NCBI GenBank assembly: GCA_030913685.1
Contig: CP133187.1
Location: 372,001 to 436,000 of the forward strand
DNA length: 64,000 nucleotides
Origin: Oscillospiraceae bacterium MB24-C1
GTDB lineage: Bacteria; Bacillota; Clostridia; Oscillospirales; Ruminococcaceae
Reading direction: 5' to 3'
In this document: positions 37,084 through 46,862 of the stretch, in pieces
Position numbering within the stretch: position 1 is the first letter of the stretch
How the letters are laid out: the number at the start of each line of letters is the position of its first letter
Made by a program: the position numbers and the translations under genes
Notes under the pieces: generated by a model
Seen by the model: only the letters and a program-made list of their open reading frames with translations
The model's database searches: none
Told to the model about the DNA's origin: nothing

Positions 37084-37155
37084 GCTACTAGAGTGATAGA
37101 TAAGAAAAAAGGGCTTGAATAGTAATTGTTTGTTGTTACTACAAGTTGCCCACCA

Positions 37156-37282
37156 TTGACCATCAATCGACCACTATTATCAGTTGCAAATTTTATAAAT
37201 ACGTACACCATATTGACAATAGATGGAAATAATGCTAATATGAACAAGGTTTTAATAAACAATTGACTACTATTGACCACTT
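37156..37282 (+). repeat. Direct repeats of a TTGACYAC motif around the polysaccharide promoter
   Basis: Near-identical 10-mers occur as two tandem pairs: TTGACCATCA (37156) with TCGACCACTA (37167), and TTGACTACTA (37263) with TTGACCACTT (37273). A further copy, TTGACTACCA, is at 37011. One pair lies before the promoter and the other between promoter and ribosome-binding site. They look like binding sites of one protein, possibly arm-type recombinase sites or operators. Confidence 0.6.
37213..37241 (+). promoter_or_regulatory. Promoter of the polysaccharide operon
   Basis: TTGACA (37213-37218) and TAATAT (37236-37241) are 17 nt apart; transcription should start near 37248. Direct repeats lie on both sides. 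Confidence 0.85.
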
Positions 37283-37294
37283 AAGGAGTGCTCC

Positions 37295-37924
37295 ATGAAA
37301 ACGGGTGCTAATATTCGACTAAGAAGCGACGGGCGCTTTGAAGCGCGGTACGAAAAAGGCAGAACTCCGGACGGCAAAATTGTGTATGGATATTGCTATG
37401 CCAAGACCCGTTCAGAGGCTGAAGAAAAGAAAAATAAAGCTCTAGCGACATTGTCAAAACAGTCCCATGCGAAGCAGATGAATCTGCTGATTTTAGGTGC
37501 AGGCGGTCAGGGGCAAGTGGTTAAAGAACTTGCGCAAGACGTCAGAGTGTTTAAGAAAATCGCTTTTTTGGACGATGATCCGCTCAATCCCCATACGATG
37601 GATACTTGCGATAACTGTTGGAAGTATTTAGATGAATACCCAATTGCGATCCCATCTGTTGGTAACAATGCACTACGCCAAAAGTGGATTGGAATGCTGG
37701 TGCAATATGGTTTTATTCTGCCGACGCTGATACATAGTACTGCAACTGTCTCCCCTAGTGCCGAGATCGGCTATGGTACGGTAGTGGAGGCGAAGGTTAC
37801 GATTAGTGCAAACGCTAAAATCGGCGTGGGGTGCATTATCAGTAGCGGCGCAATCATCGAACGTAATGTAACAATACAAGATTGGACGCATATTGAATGC
37901 GGCAGAACAGTAAGAAAAGAATAA
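37295..37924 (+). CDS. Integrase-type DNA-binding domain fused to PglD/NeuD-type sugar acetyltransferase
   Basis: 209 residues in two parts. Residues 1-50 (ANIRLRSDGRFEARYEKG, then GYCYAKTRSEAEEKK) are the small DNA-binding domain found at the start of phage and Tn916-type integrases, comparable to the first 50 residues of the integrase at 35381. From M62 on (MNLLILGAGGQGQVVKELA) it is a PglD/NeuD-like acetyltransferase with a nucleotide-sugar domain and a left-handed beta-helix, shorter than usual at its end. The AAGGAG site belongs to ATG 37295; M62 has none, so the fusion is what is translated. It heads the polysaccharide operon. Confidence 0.82.
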   Translation: MKTGANIRLRSDGRFEARYEKGRTPDGKIVYGYCYAKTRSEAEEKKNKALATLSKQSHAKQMNLLILGAGGQGQVVKELAQDVRVFKKIAFLDDDPLNPHTMDTCDNCWKYLDEYPIAIPSVGNNALRQKWIGMLVQYGFILPTLIHSTATVSPSAEIGYGTVVEAKVTISANAKIGVGCIISSGAIIERNVTIQDWTHIECGRTVRKE

Positions 37925-37952
37925 TAGTCTGATACATTAGGGAGTAATTAAT

Positions 37953-38573
37953 ATGTCTTATATGCGGCTTAAACGTGTAATTGATATTCTGTTATCCTTA
38001 TTGGGAATAGTTGTTTTAGCACCGGTATTTTTAGTTTTAGTTATTGCAATTAAGCTTGATTCGCCGGGGCCAATTCTTTTCAAGCAAACGAGAGTGGGTA
38101 TACATAAAAGCCACTTTAATATTCTTAAATTCCGCACTATGCGTATTGATACGCCAAAAGATATGCCGACGCATTTGCTAGAAGATCCGGAACAGTGGAT
38201 AACGAGAGTCGGTAAATTTCTGAGAAAAACAAGCTTAGATGAACTGCCGCAGATTTGGAATATCTTCATAGGCGAAATGAGCATTATTGGCCCCAGACCG
38301 GCACTTTGGAATCAATACGATTTGATTGAAGAGCGGGACAAATATGGTGCCAATGATGTCCCGGTAGGCTTGACTGGCTGGGCGCAAATTAATGGTAGAG
38401 ACGAACTGCCGATAGAAGTCAAAGCTAGACTTGATGGTGAATACGTCGAACGGATGAGTATTGTGTTTGACTGCCGCTGTTTTATAGGTACGGTACTGGC
38501 TGTGCTTAAACACGATGGCGTTGTAGAGGGTGGGACAGGTGAATTGCGAAAAAGGGAGTCGGTTGTAAAATGA
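37953..38573 (+). CDS. Initiating sugar-phosphate transferase (undecaprenyl-phosphate)
   Basis: A membrane enzyme of the bacterial sugar transferase family (PglC/WcaJ C-terminal type) that places the first sugar phosphate on undecaprenyl phosphate. It has 206 residues with one N-terminal membrane helix (about 13-35), then SPGPILFKQTRVG, FKFRTM-like LKFRTMRID, RKTSLDELPQIWN and GPRP. The neighbour acetyltransferase suggests a bacillosamine-like or other amino sugar (inference). It overlaps the next gene by 4 nt. Confidence 0.93.
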   Translation: MSYMRLKRVIDILLSLLGIVVLAPVFLVLVIAIKLDSPGPILFKQTRVGIHKSHFNILKFRTMRIDTPKDMPTHLLEDPEQWITRVGKFLRKTSLDELPQIWNIFIGEMSIIGPRPALWNQYDLIEERDKYGANDVPVGLTGWAQINGRDELPIEVKARLDGEYVERMSIVFDCRCFIGTVLAVLKHDGVVEGGTGELRKRESVVK

Positions 38574-39451
38574 AACGTATTTTAATTACCGGCGCCAATA
38601 GCTATGTGGGAACTTCTTTTGAGAATTATGTTAAGCAGTGGCCGGATAAATATCAGGTTGATACTATTAGCATCCATGGCGATGGATGGCGCAAGAAGAA
38701 TTTTAGTCAGTATGATTCAATTTTCCATGTAGCGGGTATTGCACACTCTGATACAGGACATGCATCGCAAGAGACAAGAGCAAGATACTATCGTGTTAAT
38801 ACTAATTTGACAATAGAGGTGGCTACAAAGGCTAAAAATGACGGCGCAAAACAGTTTATTTTTATGAGCAGCATTATAGTTTATGGTGATAGTGCACCTA
38901 TAGGCAAGAATAAGGTTATCACTAAAGATACTGTTCCATGTCCATCTAATTTTTACGGTGACAGTAAATTACAGGCCGAAAATGGTATTTTGCCGCTAAA
39001 TGATGAGCGATTTCATGTCGCAATTATTCGAGCGCCAATGATTTACGGTAAAGGTTGCAAAGGAAATTATCAGACGCTCGTAAAGGTTGCGTTGAAAATG
39101 CCGTTTTTTCCATATGTAAAGAATCAGCGTTCCATGCTGTATATTGAAAATCTCTGTGAGTTTGTCCGGCTGATGGTGACAAACAATGACCAAGGCCTTT
39201 TCTGGCCGCAGAATGCAGAGTACAGCAATACATCAGAGATGGTTAAAATGGTTGCCGAAGCGCACGGCAGGAAAATAAGACTTGCTAGGGGCACTGGTTG
39301 GATGTTGGAACTAGCAGGATGCTTTACTAGAATTATACATAAAGCCTTTGGTAGTATGAGTTATGTTATGACGATTAGCGAATATAGGATTAACTACAGA
39401 GAATATACACTATCCTCCTCTGTTAAGAAAATGGAGATTGATAATGGCTGA
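38570..39451 (+). CDS. NAD-dependent epimerase/dehydratase family protein
   Basis: 293 residues, extended short-chain dehydrogenase fold. The Rossmann motif is ITGANSYVGTSF (about 5-16), and the catalytic tyrosine-lysine pair is in FYGDSKLQAE. It probably changes a nucleotide sugar, or a lipid-linked sugar together with the initiating transferase. The exact reaction is not clear. It overlaps its neighbours on both sides. Confidence 0.88.
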   Translation: MKRILITGANSYVGTSFENYVKQWPDKYQVDTISIHGDGWRKKNFSQYDSIFHVAGIAHSDTGHASQETRARYYRVNTNLTIEVATKAKNDGAKQFIFMSSIIVYGDSAPIGKNKVITKDTVPCPSNFYGDSKLQAENGILPLNDERFHVAIIRAPMIYGKGCKGNYQTLVKVALKMPFFPYVKNQRSMLYIENLCEFVRLMVTNNDQGLFWPQNAEYSNTSEMVKMVAEAHGRKIRLARGTGWMLELAGCFTRIIHKAFGSMSYVMTISEYRINYREYTLSSSVKKMEIDNG

Positions 39452-40277
39452 TGTTACAATTTTGATATTGACAAAAAATGAAGAAGTAAATTTGCCGGAT
39501 TGTCTAAAATCTTTAAACGGTTTTGCTACACGCGTAGTTGTGTTGGACAGCGGAAGTACAGACCGCACAACGCAAATTGCGAGGGAATGGGGAGCGGATG
39601 TATATATACATCCTTTTGAAAATTATGCAAGACAGTTTAACTGGGGATTGGACAACGTAAATATCACAACAAAATGGACTTTTCGTCTTGATGCCGACGA
39701 AAGGCTTACAATCGACCTCCGTAGCGAATTGGAGCAGCTAATGGCTGATCATTTTGATGATGATGTCAATGGTATAACCATGGAAGCGTGGTTATATTTT
39801 ATGGATCGTAAAATCAAGCATGGGTGTCGCAATAAACGAAAGCTTATGCTTTTTAAAACAGGAATTGGTCGGATAGAGGACCGCAATATGGATGAGCATA
39901 CTATACTAAGTAATGGCACGTCAGTATATGCAAAAAATAGGTTTATACATTATGATTTCAAAAATTTGACACACTGGATAGATAAAATGAACTGGTATGC
40001 AACTCGGGAAGTGCAAGATTATTACGAGTTTAAAAATGGAAAATCAGCGGAAATAATTGTTAAGGATGCAGCAATATCGAGTACAAGAAATAAGAAATTT
40101 GGGGTGTATTATCGCTTCCCCTTGTTTTTACGGTGTTGGCTTCTTTTTATATATAATTATATTTTCAAACTTGGCTTTTTGGATGGTAAGGAAGGCTTTA
40201 TATACCACTATATGTATCATCAATGGTATCGAACGCTTGTAGATGCTAAAATTTATGAGCAACAGAACGTAAAGTGA
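39444..40277 (+). CDS. Family 2 glycosyltransferase (WaaE/KdtX-like)
   Basis: 277 residues. ATG 39444 is preferred to the in-frame TTG 39438 because GGAGA precedes it. The GT-A fold shows ILTKNEEVNLPDCLKSL, VVLDSGSTDRT and the DxD-like LDADERL. It adds a sugar to the lipid-linked repeat unit on the cytoplasmic side. A gene-free stretch of 187 nt follows, with no clear signal. Confidence 0.9.
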   Translation: MADVTILILTKNEEVNLPDCLKSLNGFATRVVVLDSGSTDRTTQIAREWGADVYIHPFENYARQFNWGLDNVNITTKWTFRLDADERLTIDLRSELEQLMADHFDDDVNGITMEAWLYFMDRKIKHGCRNKRKLMLFKTGIGRIEDRNMDEHTILSNGTSVYAKNRFIHYDFKNLTHWIDKMNWYATREVQDYYEFKNGKSAEIIVKDAAISSTRNKKFGVYYRFPLFLRCWLLFIYNYIFKLGFLDGKEGFIYHYMYHQWYRTLVDAKIYEQQNVK

Positions 40278-40464
40278 ATTCAAACTTCAAACTTCCCAAA
40301 TAATGATCTAGATAATTTTAGTTTTTCGCGGCTTATAGATTGATTTATAAAAAGCTCACGATTTAAATGGAATTATGATTGGTAGAACAGATCAATAAAT
40401 ATTGAAGCTGCTGCGAGAGAAGCTCAATATAGATTTTTCTCTTGCTAATTTGGGAGATATTTAG

Positions 40465-41562
40465 ATGAAAAAGATAAAGGTACTAATGAGCTCGACAAAC
40501 TCCTATACCAAAAATGGCGTCACTAATGTAATGCTCAATTTATTCAGAAATATCGATAAAACAGATATTCGGATTGATTTTGTTGCAATTGAAGAACCGG
40601 ATGATAATATACGATTGGAGATAGAAGCTGCCAAGAGCAAAATTACGGTTGTGCCGAGAAGTATCAGACACTTTATCAGATTTATTAGTAGGTTTTCCAA
40701 AGTTTGTAAGGGTTATGATATTGTTCATGTTCATGGTAATAGTGCAACAATTGCCTTGGAACTGTTTGCAGCAAAGAAAGCTGGGATAAAGACTAGGATT
40801 GCACACAGTCACAACAGCACGTGCAAATTCAAAAAATTAGATATACTGTGTAGAATTCCTTTCTATGCCTTATGCAATGGTTACCTTGCCTGTGGTCAGA
40901 AAGCAGGAGAATGGTTATTTGGCAAACGGGGATTCCAGGTCATCAACAACGGTATTGATACAGAGAAATTTGCATTTGACCAGAAGAAGCGTTATGTAAT
41001 AAGGGATAAGTTGGGCTGGCATTCTAATAAAATAATCGGTCACGTAGGAAACTTTGTAGAGGCAAAAAATCATACTCTGATTTTAGACATATTTGCGGAT
41101 GCATATCAAAAAGATAACAATTGCAGGTTGCTACTTTTGGGTGATGGAAGACTGAAACAGGATATTATGAAGAAAGCGCAAGCACTGAAAATTGCTGACA
41201 TGGTGTGTTTTGTCGGGAATACAGATTATGTTGCAGATTATCTGTGTGCTATGGATTTAGTTCTTATGCCATCGCTTTTTGAAGGGCTTCCACTGGCGCT
41301 TGTTGAGGAACAGTCCAACGGACTCAAATGCATAGTGTCAGATGCCATAACAACGGATGTGGATTTAACGGGTAATCTTATTTTCATCCCGTTGTATGCA
41401 GAAATTGTGAAGTGGAGTAATGTAATACTGAATCTAGATATTGATATGGATCGCACCTTAGTCTCTAATAACGCAATAGCATTAATAAAGAAAAAAGGCT
41501 TTGATAGTCGTCAGTCTGCTTGTCAGCTTGAGAAATACTATCTTGAGCAAAATTTGTTATGA
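40465..41562 (+). CDS. Family 4-type glycosyltransferase (EpsF-like)
   Basis: 365 residues with a GT-B fold: an N-terminal half with DIVHVHGNSATIALE and a C-terminal half with NNGIDTEKF, GHVGNFVEAKNH and the nucleotide-sugar site PSLFEGLPLALVEEQ. It builds the polysaccharide repeat. The sugar donor is unknown. Confidence 0.9.
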   Translation: MKKIKVLMSSTNSYTKNGVTNVMLNLFRNIDKTDIRIDFVAIEEPDDNIRLEIEAAKSKITVVPRSIRHFIRFISRFSKVCKGYDIVHVHGNSATIALELFAAKKAGIKTRIAHSHNSTCKFKKLDILCRIPFYALCNGYLACGQKAGEWLFGKRGFQVINNGIDTEKFAFDQKKRYVIRDKLGWHSNKIIGHVGNFVEAKNHTLILDIFADAYQKDNNCRLLLLGDGRLKQDIMKKAQALKIADMVCFVGNTDYVADYLCAMDLVLMPSLFEGLPLALVEEQSNGLKCIVSDAITTDVDLTGNLIFIPLYAEIVKWSNVILNLDIDMDRTLVSNNAIALIKKKGFDSRQSACQLEKYYLEQNLL

Positions 41563-41602
41563 TATGTGGCTTTGCCACAAAAGTTGTAGGAAAGGTGAAA
41601 AT

Positions 41603-42250
41603 ATGACTTTAGATGGGATTCTACTTGGGCTACGTAACAATTATGTAAAAGCTAGCAGCAATTATAGAAGAAAAAAACTAGATACGACAAATTTCACAAT
41701 TATTTCCAACAATTGTTGGGGTGGAATTGTTTACGAATCATACGGATTGCCGAAACAGACTCCTACTGTAGGTATGTTCTTCATGGCAGAGGAATATTTA
41801 AAGTTTGTCTCAAACCTAAGACATTATGTGGAAGATTGTGAAATGATTTTTGTTGAACCAGATCAAGCTAGGCACAAGAATTATTACATGAATGATAAAA
41901 GGTTTGGATCATATCCAATTGCAAGATTGGATGATGTGGAGATTGCAATGCTACATTTTCATTCTCGAGAAGAGGCGGCTTTTAAGTGGAAAAGTCGCTG
42001 TGAGCGAATAAACTGGGAATCTATGCTCGTGAAAATGAATGACCAGAATGTCTGCAAAAAAGAACACGCAGAACAGTTTATGAAACTTCCATTTAAAAAC
42101 AAGGTATTCTTTACTGTGAAAAAAGATTGGATAGACATCCATGGAATTACAGTCCTTAAATCTAAGAATACGAATTGCTGCGGTGTTCTTGATGAACCGT
42201 TTGGGGCTTCTACGATGTTTAATGTCAATAAGTTAATAAATAAGATATAA
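41603..42250 (+). CDS. DUF1919 family protein (polysaccharide-associated)
   Basis: 215 residues. ATG 41603 follows GGAAAGGTG; the frame is open further upstream but overlaps the previous gene. It matches the DUF1919 pattern: FTIISNNCWGGIVYESYGL near the start, then PTVGMFF, and MLHFHSREEAAFKWKSR with NDQN. Members lie in capsule and exopolysaccharide clusters and may be transferases, but the activity is not established. Confidence 0.82.
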   Translation: MTLDGILLGLRNNYVKASSNYRRKKLDTTNFTIISNNCWGGIVYESYGLPKQTPTVGMFFMAEEYLKFVSNLRHYVEDCEMIFVEPDQARHKNYYMNDKRFGSYPIARLDDVEIAMLHFHSREEAAFKWKSRCERINWESMLVKMNDQNVCKKEHAEQFMKLPFKNKVFFTVKKDWIDIHGITVLKSKNTNCCGVLDEPFGASTMFNVNKLINKI

Positions 42251-42268
42251 AGGTAAAGGATAATGCAT

Positions 42269-43390
42269 ATGAGGGGTGTTTATTTAACTACCTATGATAT
42301 AACTAATCCATCTGATGGTGTTGCCAAGAAAATTGTTTCACAAATAAAGTGCTTTGAAAATGCGGGCTTTGATATGATTATTGTGGACGCCAATGATATT
42401 CCATCGGGGAATTATTATAAATTTAGAAAAATAATTTCAAAGTTTTTAGCTACTGCTTACGTAACAGGATGTTTATATGATTATTTAATTAACAATATTG
42501 ATTTAAATACAGTGGACTTTATCTATATTCGCAAAGGCTATTGTGATATAAGACAGATTCATGCACTTAAAAAAATCAAGAGAATTAACCCGTCCATTAA
42601 AATATTAATGGAAATACCTACATATCCGTATGATCAAGAATTCGGTGGGCGGAGAAGATTTTTGGCGATTCCCAGAGATAAAAAGGCGAGAAAATATTTG
42701 TACAAATATCTAGATCGTATTGTTACATATTCAGTTGATCCAGTTATTTTTGGGATACCTACGTTGAGAATATCAAATGGAATAGATTATAAAAAAGTAT
42801 CCTTAAAAAACACTAAGACGCATGACGGTATTAATATAATCGCAGTTGCATTATTTGATTATTGGCATGGCTATGACAGAATCCTAATGGGTATCGCAAA
42901 TCAAAAAGATGTTGTTAAAACAAATGGTGTGGTATTTCATATGGTAGGAGAAGGAAGAGCTCTGACGAAATATAAAGAAATTGTAGAAGAAAATAGTCTT
43001 GAAGATAATGTGGTCTTTCATGGAAGGCTTTTTGGTGAAGCGCTAGAAACTATTTATGATGTGTGCGATATTGGGATAGATACATTAGCCAGGCACAGAG
43101 TTGGTGTTAATTATAACAGCACATTAAAAGGAAAGGAATACTGTGCAAAAGGTCTTCCAATTATTTCCGGAGTGATAACCGAGTTAGATGATATGAATTG
43201 TGACTACTATCATAGAGTTCCTGCAAATGATGACGCAGTTTTAATTGACGAGATTGTTGACTTTTATCACTGTATGTATGATGGTAAGGATGCTGCTCTG
43301 GTTGCAGAATCTATTAGGAAGCAATCTCAGCAAATCTTCCATTTTCCTAATACTTTTGCATCAATTGTAGAATATATAAAAAAGAAATAA
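42269..43390 (+). CDS. Glycosyltransferase, GT-B fold
   Basis: About 373 residues; ATG 42269 is better spaced from AAAGGA than ATG 42263. The N-terminal part (GVYLTTYDITNPSDGVAKKI) and the C-terminal donor half (IIAVALFDYWHGYDRIL, VGEGRALTKYKEI, HGRLFGEAL) fit retaining glycosyltransferases. It is AT-rich relative to the chromosome flanks. The sugar is not identifiable. Confidence 0.8.
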   Translation: MRGVYLTTYDITNPSDGVAKKIVSQIKCFENAGFDMIIVDANDIPSGNYYKFRKIISKFLATAYVTGCLYDYLINNIDLNTVDFIYIRKGYCDIRQIHALKKIKRINPSIKILMEIPTYPYDQEFGGRRRFLAIPRDKKARKYLYKYLDRIVTYSVDPVIFGIPTLRISNGIDYKKVSLKNTKTHDGINIIAVALFDYWHGYDRILMGIANQKDVVKTNGVVFHMVGEGRALTKYKEIVEENSLEDNVVFHGRLFGEALETIYDVCDIGIDTLARHRVGVNYNSTLKGKEYCAKGLPIISGVITELDDMNCDYYHRVPANDDAVLIDEIVDFYHCMYDGKDAALVAESIRKQSQQIFHFPNTFASIVEYIKKK

Positions 43391-43419
43391 AATGATAAAT
43401 TTCAATTTAGAGGTATTAA

Positions 43420-44682
43420 ATGACAAATACGGCAGAATTAAAAATTAGAAATTATAAAACGACTTATGATTCAGATGCAATTGCACTCCTTGGCTGTATG
43501 TTTTTATTTTACTCAGGATCATATTCGATTAAAGTAATTTTGTCAGGAATCGGATTAGAAGCTGTTACAAATTTTGGCTCATTATTTTTTTATATATTGT
43601 GGTTTTATAATTTGGTGAAAATTTCAATACAAAATAAATTTATTATAAAGAAGATAGTTTTTTTTGAACTCTTATATATCGGTATTTTGATGATAAATAA
43701 AGCGACATTTCCATATACAGAGCAATATTACATTGAATATCATATGTTTCTTAGACAAATTGTTTTAGTGTTTCTACCATGTGGGGTGGTTCTATCACAG
43801 GTAAAGACGTTTGAAGACACATTTGGGATATTAAGAAAATATGCTTGGATAGGTAGTTTGCTTATGCTGACTGCTTTTCCATTAGGGTATATGAATTATT
43901 GGGGAGAACAATATTGGGGAGTGCAGTTGTCTCCACTCACAATTATAATATTCGAAAATTATATAAAAAATAAGAGGAAAAGTGATTTTGCTTTATTAGC
44001 AATTAGCTTAGTTATGATATTAGCAGGTGGTAGACAATCATTTATTGTTATTTCAGCATCCTGCCTGATGCTTTACTTATATGATAATCGAAAAAAGTCT
44101 ACTAAAATACTTCTTTTAATTTCGTTAGGTGTTATTGTTTCAATCATTTTAGTATCAGACTTTTACATTGCCATATTCAAGTGTATGCTCGAAATACTTC
44201 AATCATTGGGGCTGGAAAAGATGAGAGCACTTGAATACTTAGCAAATGGTAATCTGTTTAGTACATTAACCAGAAATTATATATACGAGTCTGCAATTGT
44301 ATCTATCGCTGCAAATGGAACTAAGGTCTCTGGATTATTTGCCGACAGATATTATATAAGGCAGTTTGGCAGGTGGATAGCTTATCCACATAATCTTTTT
44401 CTTGAGTTATGGATGGATTTTGGAACAGTATGGGGGACGGTTCTGGCTGTGATATTGATGGCCAAAGCAATTGAGAATCTATTTATAGGAGGGGAAGGCC
44501 GCAAACGCCTTTATATTGCATTGAGTATACTTTCGTTATTTAGGCTGATGGTTTCAAACAGTTTTATGATAGAGGGGTATTTTTACGTTTTGTTAGGGTT
44601 CTTGTTCGGTAAAGGTACAGGATTGAGATTTAAGAATCCTAATAAACAAAAACATATAGTATCAGTTTACAATAGAAGATAG
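43420..44682 (+). CDS. Wzy-like polysaccharide polymerase
   Basis: 420 residues with about ten to twelve hydrophobic segments and a large loop in the second half (about residues 245-320), the layout of O-antigen and capsule polymerases that join repeat units outside the membrane. Sequence motifs are weak in this family, so the call rests on topology and position between glycosyltransferases and a flippase. Confidence 0.75.
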   Translation: MTNTAELKIRNYKTTYDSDAIALLGCMFLFYSGSYSIKVILSGIGLEAVTNFGSLFFYILWFYNLVKISIQNKFIIKKIVFFELLYIGILMINKATFPYTEQYYIEYHMFLRQIVLVFLPCGVVLSQVKTFEDTFGILRKYAWIGSLLMLTAFPLGYMNYWGEQYWGVQLSPLTIIIFENYIKNKRKSDFALLAISLVMILAGGRQSFIVISASCLMLYLYDNRKKSTKILLLISLGVIVSIILVSDFYIAIFKCMLEILQSLGLEKMRALEYLANGNLFSTLTRNYIYESAIVSIAANGTKVSGLFADRYYIRQFGRWIAYPHNLFLELWMDFGTVWGTVLAVILMAKAIENLFIGGEGRKRLYIALSILSLFRLMVSNSFMIEGYFYVLLGFLFGKGTGLRFKNPNKQKHIVSVYNRR

Positions 44683-44694
44683 GGAGGCAGCAAC

Positions 44695-45567
44695 ATGTTA
44701 CCAATCAAATTGGCATACAGCAAAATTCAGAATGCTGGGGACTTACTGAATGAGTATCTATTTGACAGGGTTTTTCAAGTCCCTATTGTTAAAAGTACAA
44801 ATATTTGGGAGACAGAATTAACAGGGATAGGAAGTTTTTTAGAGATACTATTCATTAATTATGATTGGAACGGAAATAACTTAAGGACGATAATAAAAAA
44901 ACCATTTATGTACAAAAACAGCAGTGAATGCTGTGTGACATGGGGGACTGGTTTTATTCATGATTATGGAAAAAAATTAAAGGGATTGGCTAGGAATAAT
45001 GTTCAATTGATGGCATTACGTGGTCAGAAGAGCAAAGAACTCATTGAAAAAACTCTAAACTGCAACATATCTCCTGTATTGGGTGACGCTGGAATACTAA
45101 CACCAATGTTACTTGATGGAATTGTGTATAAAAAGTATAAAGTAGGTATAATCCCACATTATCGTGAAAGTGAATGTTGTGAATTAAAGTATGTACTAGA
45201 GCGATACCCCAATATTCATATTATTGATATGCGTAGAGATGTCCTTGATGTCGTTAGGGAAATCGCAGAATGTGAAATCATCCTATCCAGTAGTTTGCAT
45301 GGACTGATCATTGCAGATGCTTTTCGTATTCCAAATCAACGTATTTATTTTACTGATGCGCCTATGGGCTCCGGTTTTAAATTTGACGACTATTATTCTG
45401 CTCATGGTGTTGAATGTCCTCCTTGTAAAGTAAAGTCGTTTGAAGATGTCCCGTCAATTAATCATATTATTGATAGATATCAGATTACAGATGATATGGT
45501 AAAGGCAATGCAAAACGATATGTATGATTGTTTAATGAAGTATTTAAATACTAGAAGTCAGAGATGA
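44695..45567 (+). CDS. Polysaccharide pyruvyl transferase family protein
   Basis: 290 residues like the CsaB/PssK family that adds pyruvate ketals from PEP to sugars. Visible are the N-terminal NAGDLLNEYLFDRVF, TWGTGFI, LRGQKSKELIEK, GDAGIL and the C-terminal SSLHGLIIADAF with its conserved histidine. The pyruvate would give the polymer negative charge. It overlaps the flippase gene by 4 nt. Confidence 0.87.
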   Translation: MLPIKLAYSKIQNAGDLLNEYLFDRVFQVPIVKSTNIWETELTGIGSFLEILFINYDWNGNNLRTIIKKPFMYKNSSECCVTWGTGFIHDYGKKLKGLARNNVQLMALRGQKSKELIEKTLNCNISPVLGDAGILTPMLLDGIVYKKYKVGIIPHYRESECCELKYVLERYPNIHIIDMRRDVLDVVREIAECEIILSSSLHGLIIADAFRIPNQRIYFTDAPMGSGFKFDDYYSAHGVECPPCKVKSFEDVPSINHIIDRYQITDDMVKAMQNDMYDCLMKYLNTRSQR

Positions 45568-46862
45568 GAACATATATGTCTGGTGTTTGGAATCGAATCA
45601 AAAGAATGGCTCAAAAAGCAGATGCAAAACATATTGTGATGCTTTCTGTTGGAGTACTTAGTGGACAGATTATTAGTATGCTGATAAGTCCCATAACCAC
45701 GAGATTATATGCTCCTGAAACATTTGGTGATTTATCATTAATTGTATCATTAGCGACTATGTTCGTCCCGATCGCAACTCTACAATATCATATTTCTATT
45801 GTGAATTCTAAAGACCAAGATGAGTATGCTTTGTGTAAGCTTACATTTTTGTTAGTTATTTTGACATCAGTTATTTTTTTGATAGGGTTAATTTTCTTTC
45901 TTCATTTCAAATCTGAGAAATACAAATCGGTTGGCAATCTAATATACATTGCTGTTTTTTGGTTTATGATGTCAGGATTAGTGGCTATTGTAGAATCATA
46001 CAATAACAGACATAATGAGTATGGGCTTATGGCGAAAATTACCTTAAGGCGATCGATAGTGTCTAACCTTGTAAAAGTAGTGCTTGGTTTATTTCATTCT
46101 AGCATCTTAGGATTGTTAGTTGGGCAAACATTGGGATACATTGCAGGCATAAAAAGGCAATCACAATCAATAGTACGACATATGGGTTATATTTTAGCGA
46201 TAGATATAAAAAGAGTTGTCGAAGTGGCAAAGATTTATAAAGCGCAACCATTTTATGCTCTCCCAGGCATATTCATTTTACAGTTTTCATATTCGACACT
46301 TGTGCTCATAATTAATACGATATTTTCATCTCGAGAAGGTGGATTCTTCTCACTTTCAGTGACTATTTTAGGGATCCCACTTTCCTTAGTAAGCAATAAT
46401 GTGTCAAGAGTTTTTTTTAAAAATGCTTCAGCAGAGTACGACAATACCGGAGCATTTCGTTCTACTTTGCGTAGTACCGCCATTTTACTAGTAGCGATAT
46501 CATCGCTTGGATTTACATTGCTATGGTTTATTGCGGAACCTGCATTTTCATTAATCTATGGTAATGCGTGGATACGAAGTGGAACATTTGTGAAAATTCT
46601 TATTCCAATGTATGCAGCGCGTTTTGTTGTTAATGGAATGATGCATGGTTTTGTTATTGCAAATAAACAGCGACTCAAGACAATGCTGCAAAGTTTATTC
46701 ATTGTTGCTATCCTTGTTGGATATAATCTCGCTTCAAAGAACGTTCTTGATATCGAAGAATTTCTATGCTTTATAAACTGGACTTACTTTGGACTATATA
46801 TATTACTTTTTATTGCTCTTTGGAAACAGAGTGGGTTAGAAAGTAAAGGCCAGAAAACTTAA
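45564..46862 (+). CDS. Wzx-like oligosaccharide flippase
   Basis: 432 residues with about twelve membrane helices of the MOP flippase superfamily. The start is LSVGVLSGQIISMLISPITTRLYAPETFG, a typical opening for such flippases. It would move the undecaprenyl-linked repeat unit across the membrane to the polymerase encoded two genes upstream. Confidence 0.87.
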   Translation: MRTYMSGVWNRIKRMAQKADAKHIVMLSVGVLSGQIISMLISPITTRLYAPETFGDLSLIVSLATMFVPIATLQYHISIVNSKDQDEYALCKLTFLLVILTSVIFLIGLIFFLHFKSEKYKSVGNLIYIAVFWFMMSGLVAIVESYNNRHNEYGLMAKITLRRSIVSNLVKVVLGLFHSSILGLLVGQTLGYIAGIKRQSQSIVRHMGYILAIDIKRVVEVAKIYKAQPFYALPGIFILQFSYSTLVLIINTIFSSREGGFFSLSVTILGIPLSLVSNNVSRVFFKNASAEYDNTGAFRSTLRSTAILLVAISSLGFTLLWFIAEPAFSLIYGNAWIRSGTFVKILIPMYAARFVVNGMMHGFVIANKQRLKTMLQSLFIVAILVGYNLASKNVLDIEEFLCFINWTYFGLYILLFIALWKQSGLESKGQKT

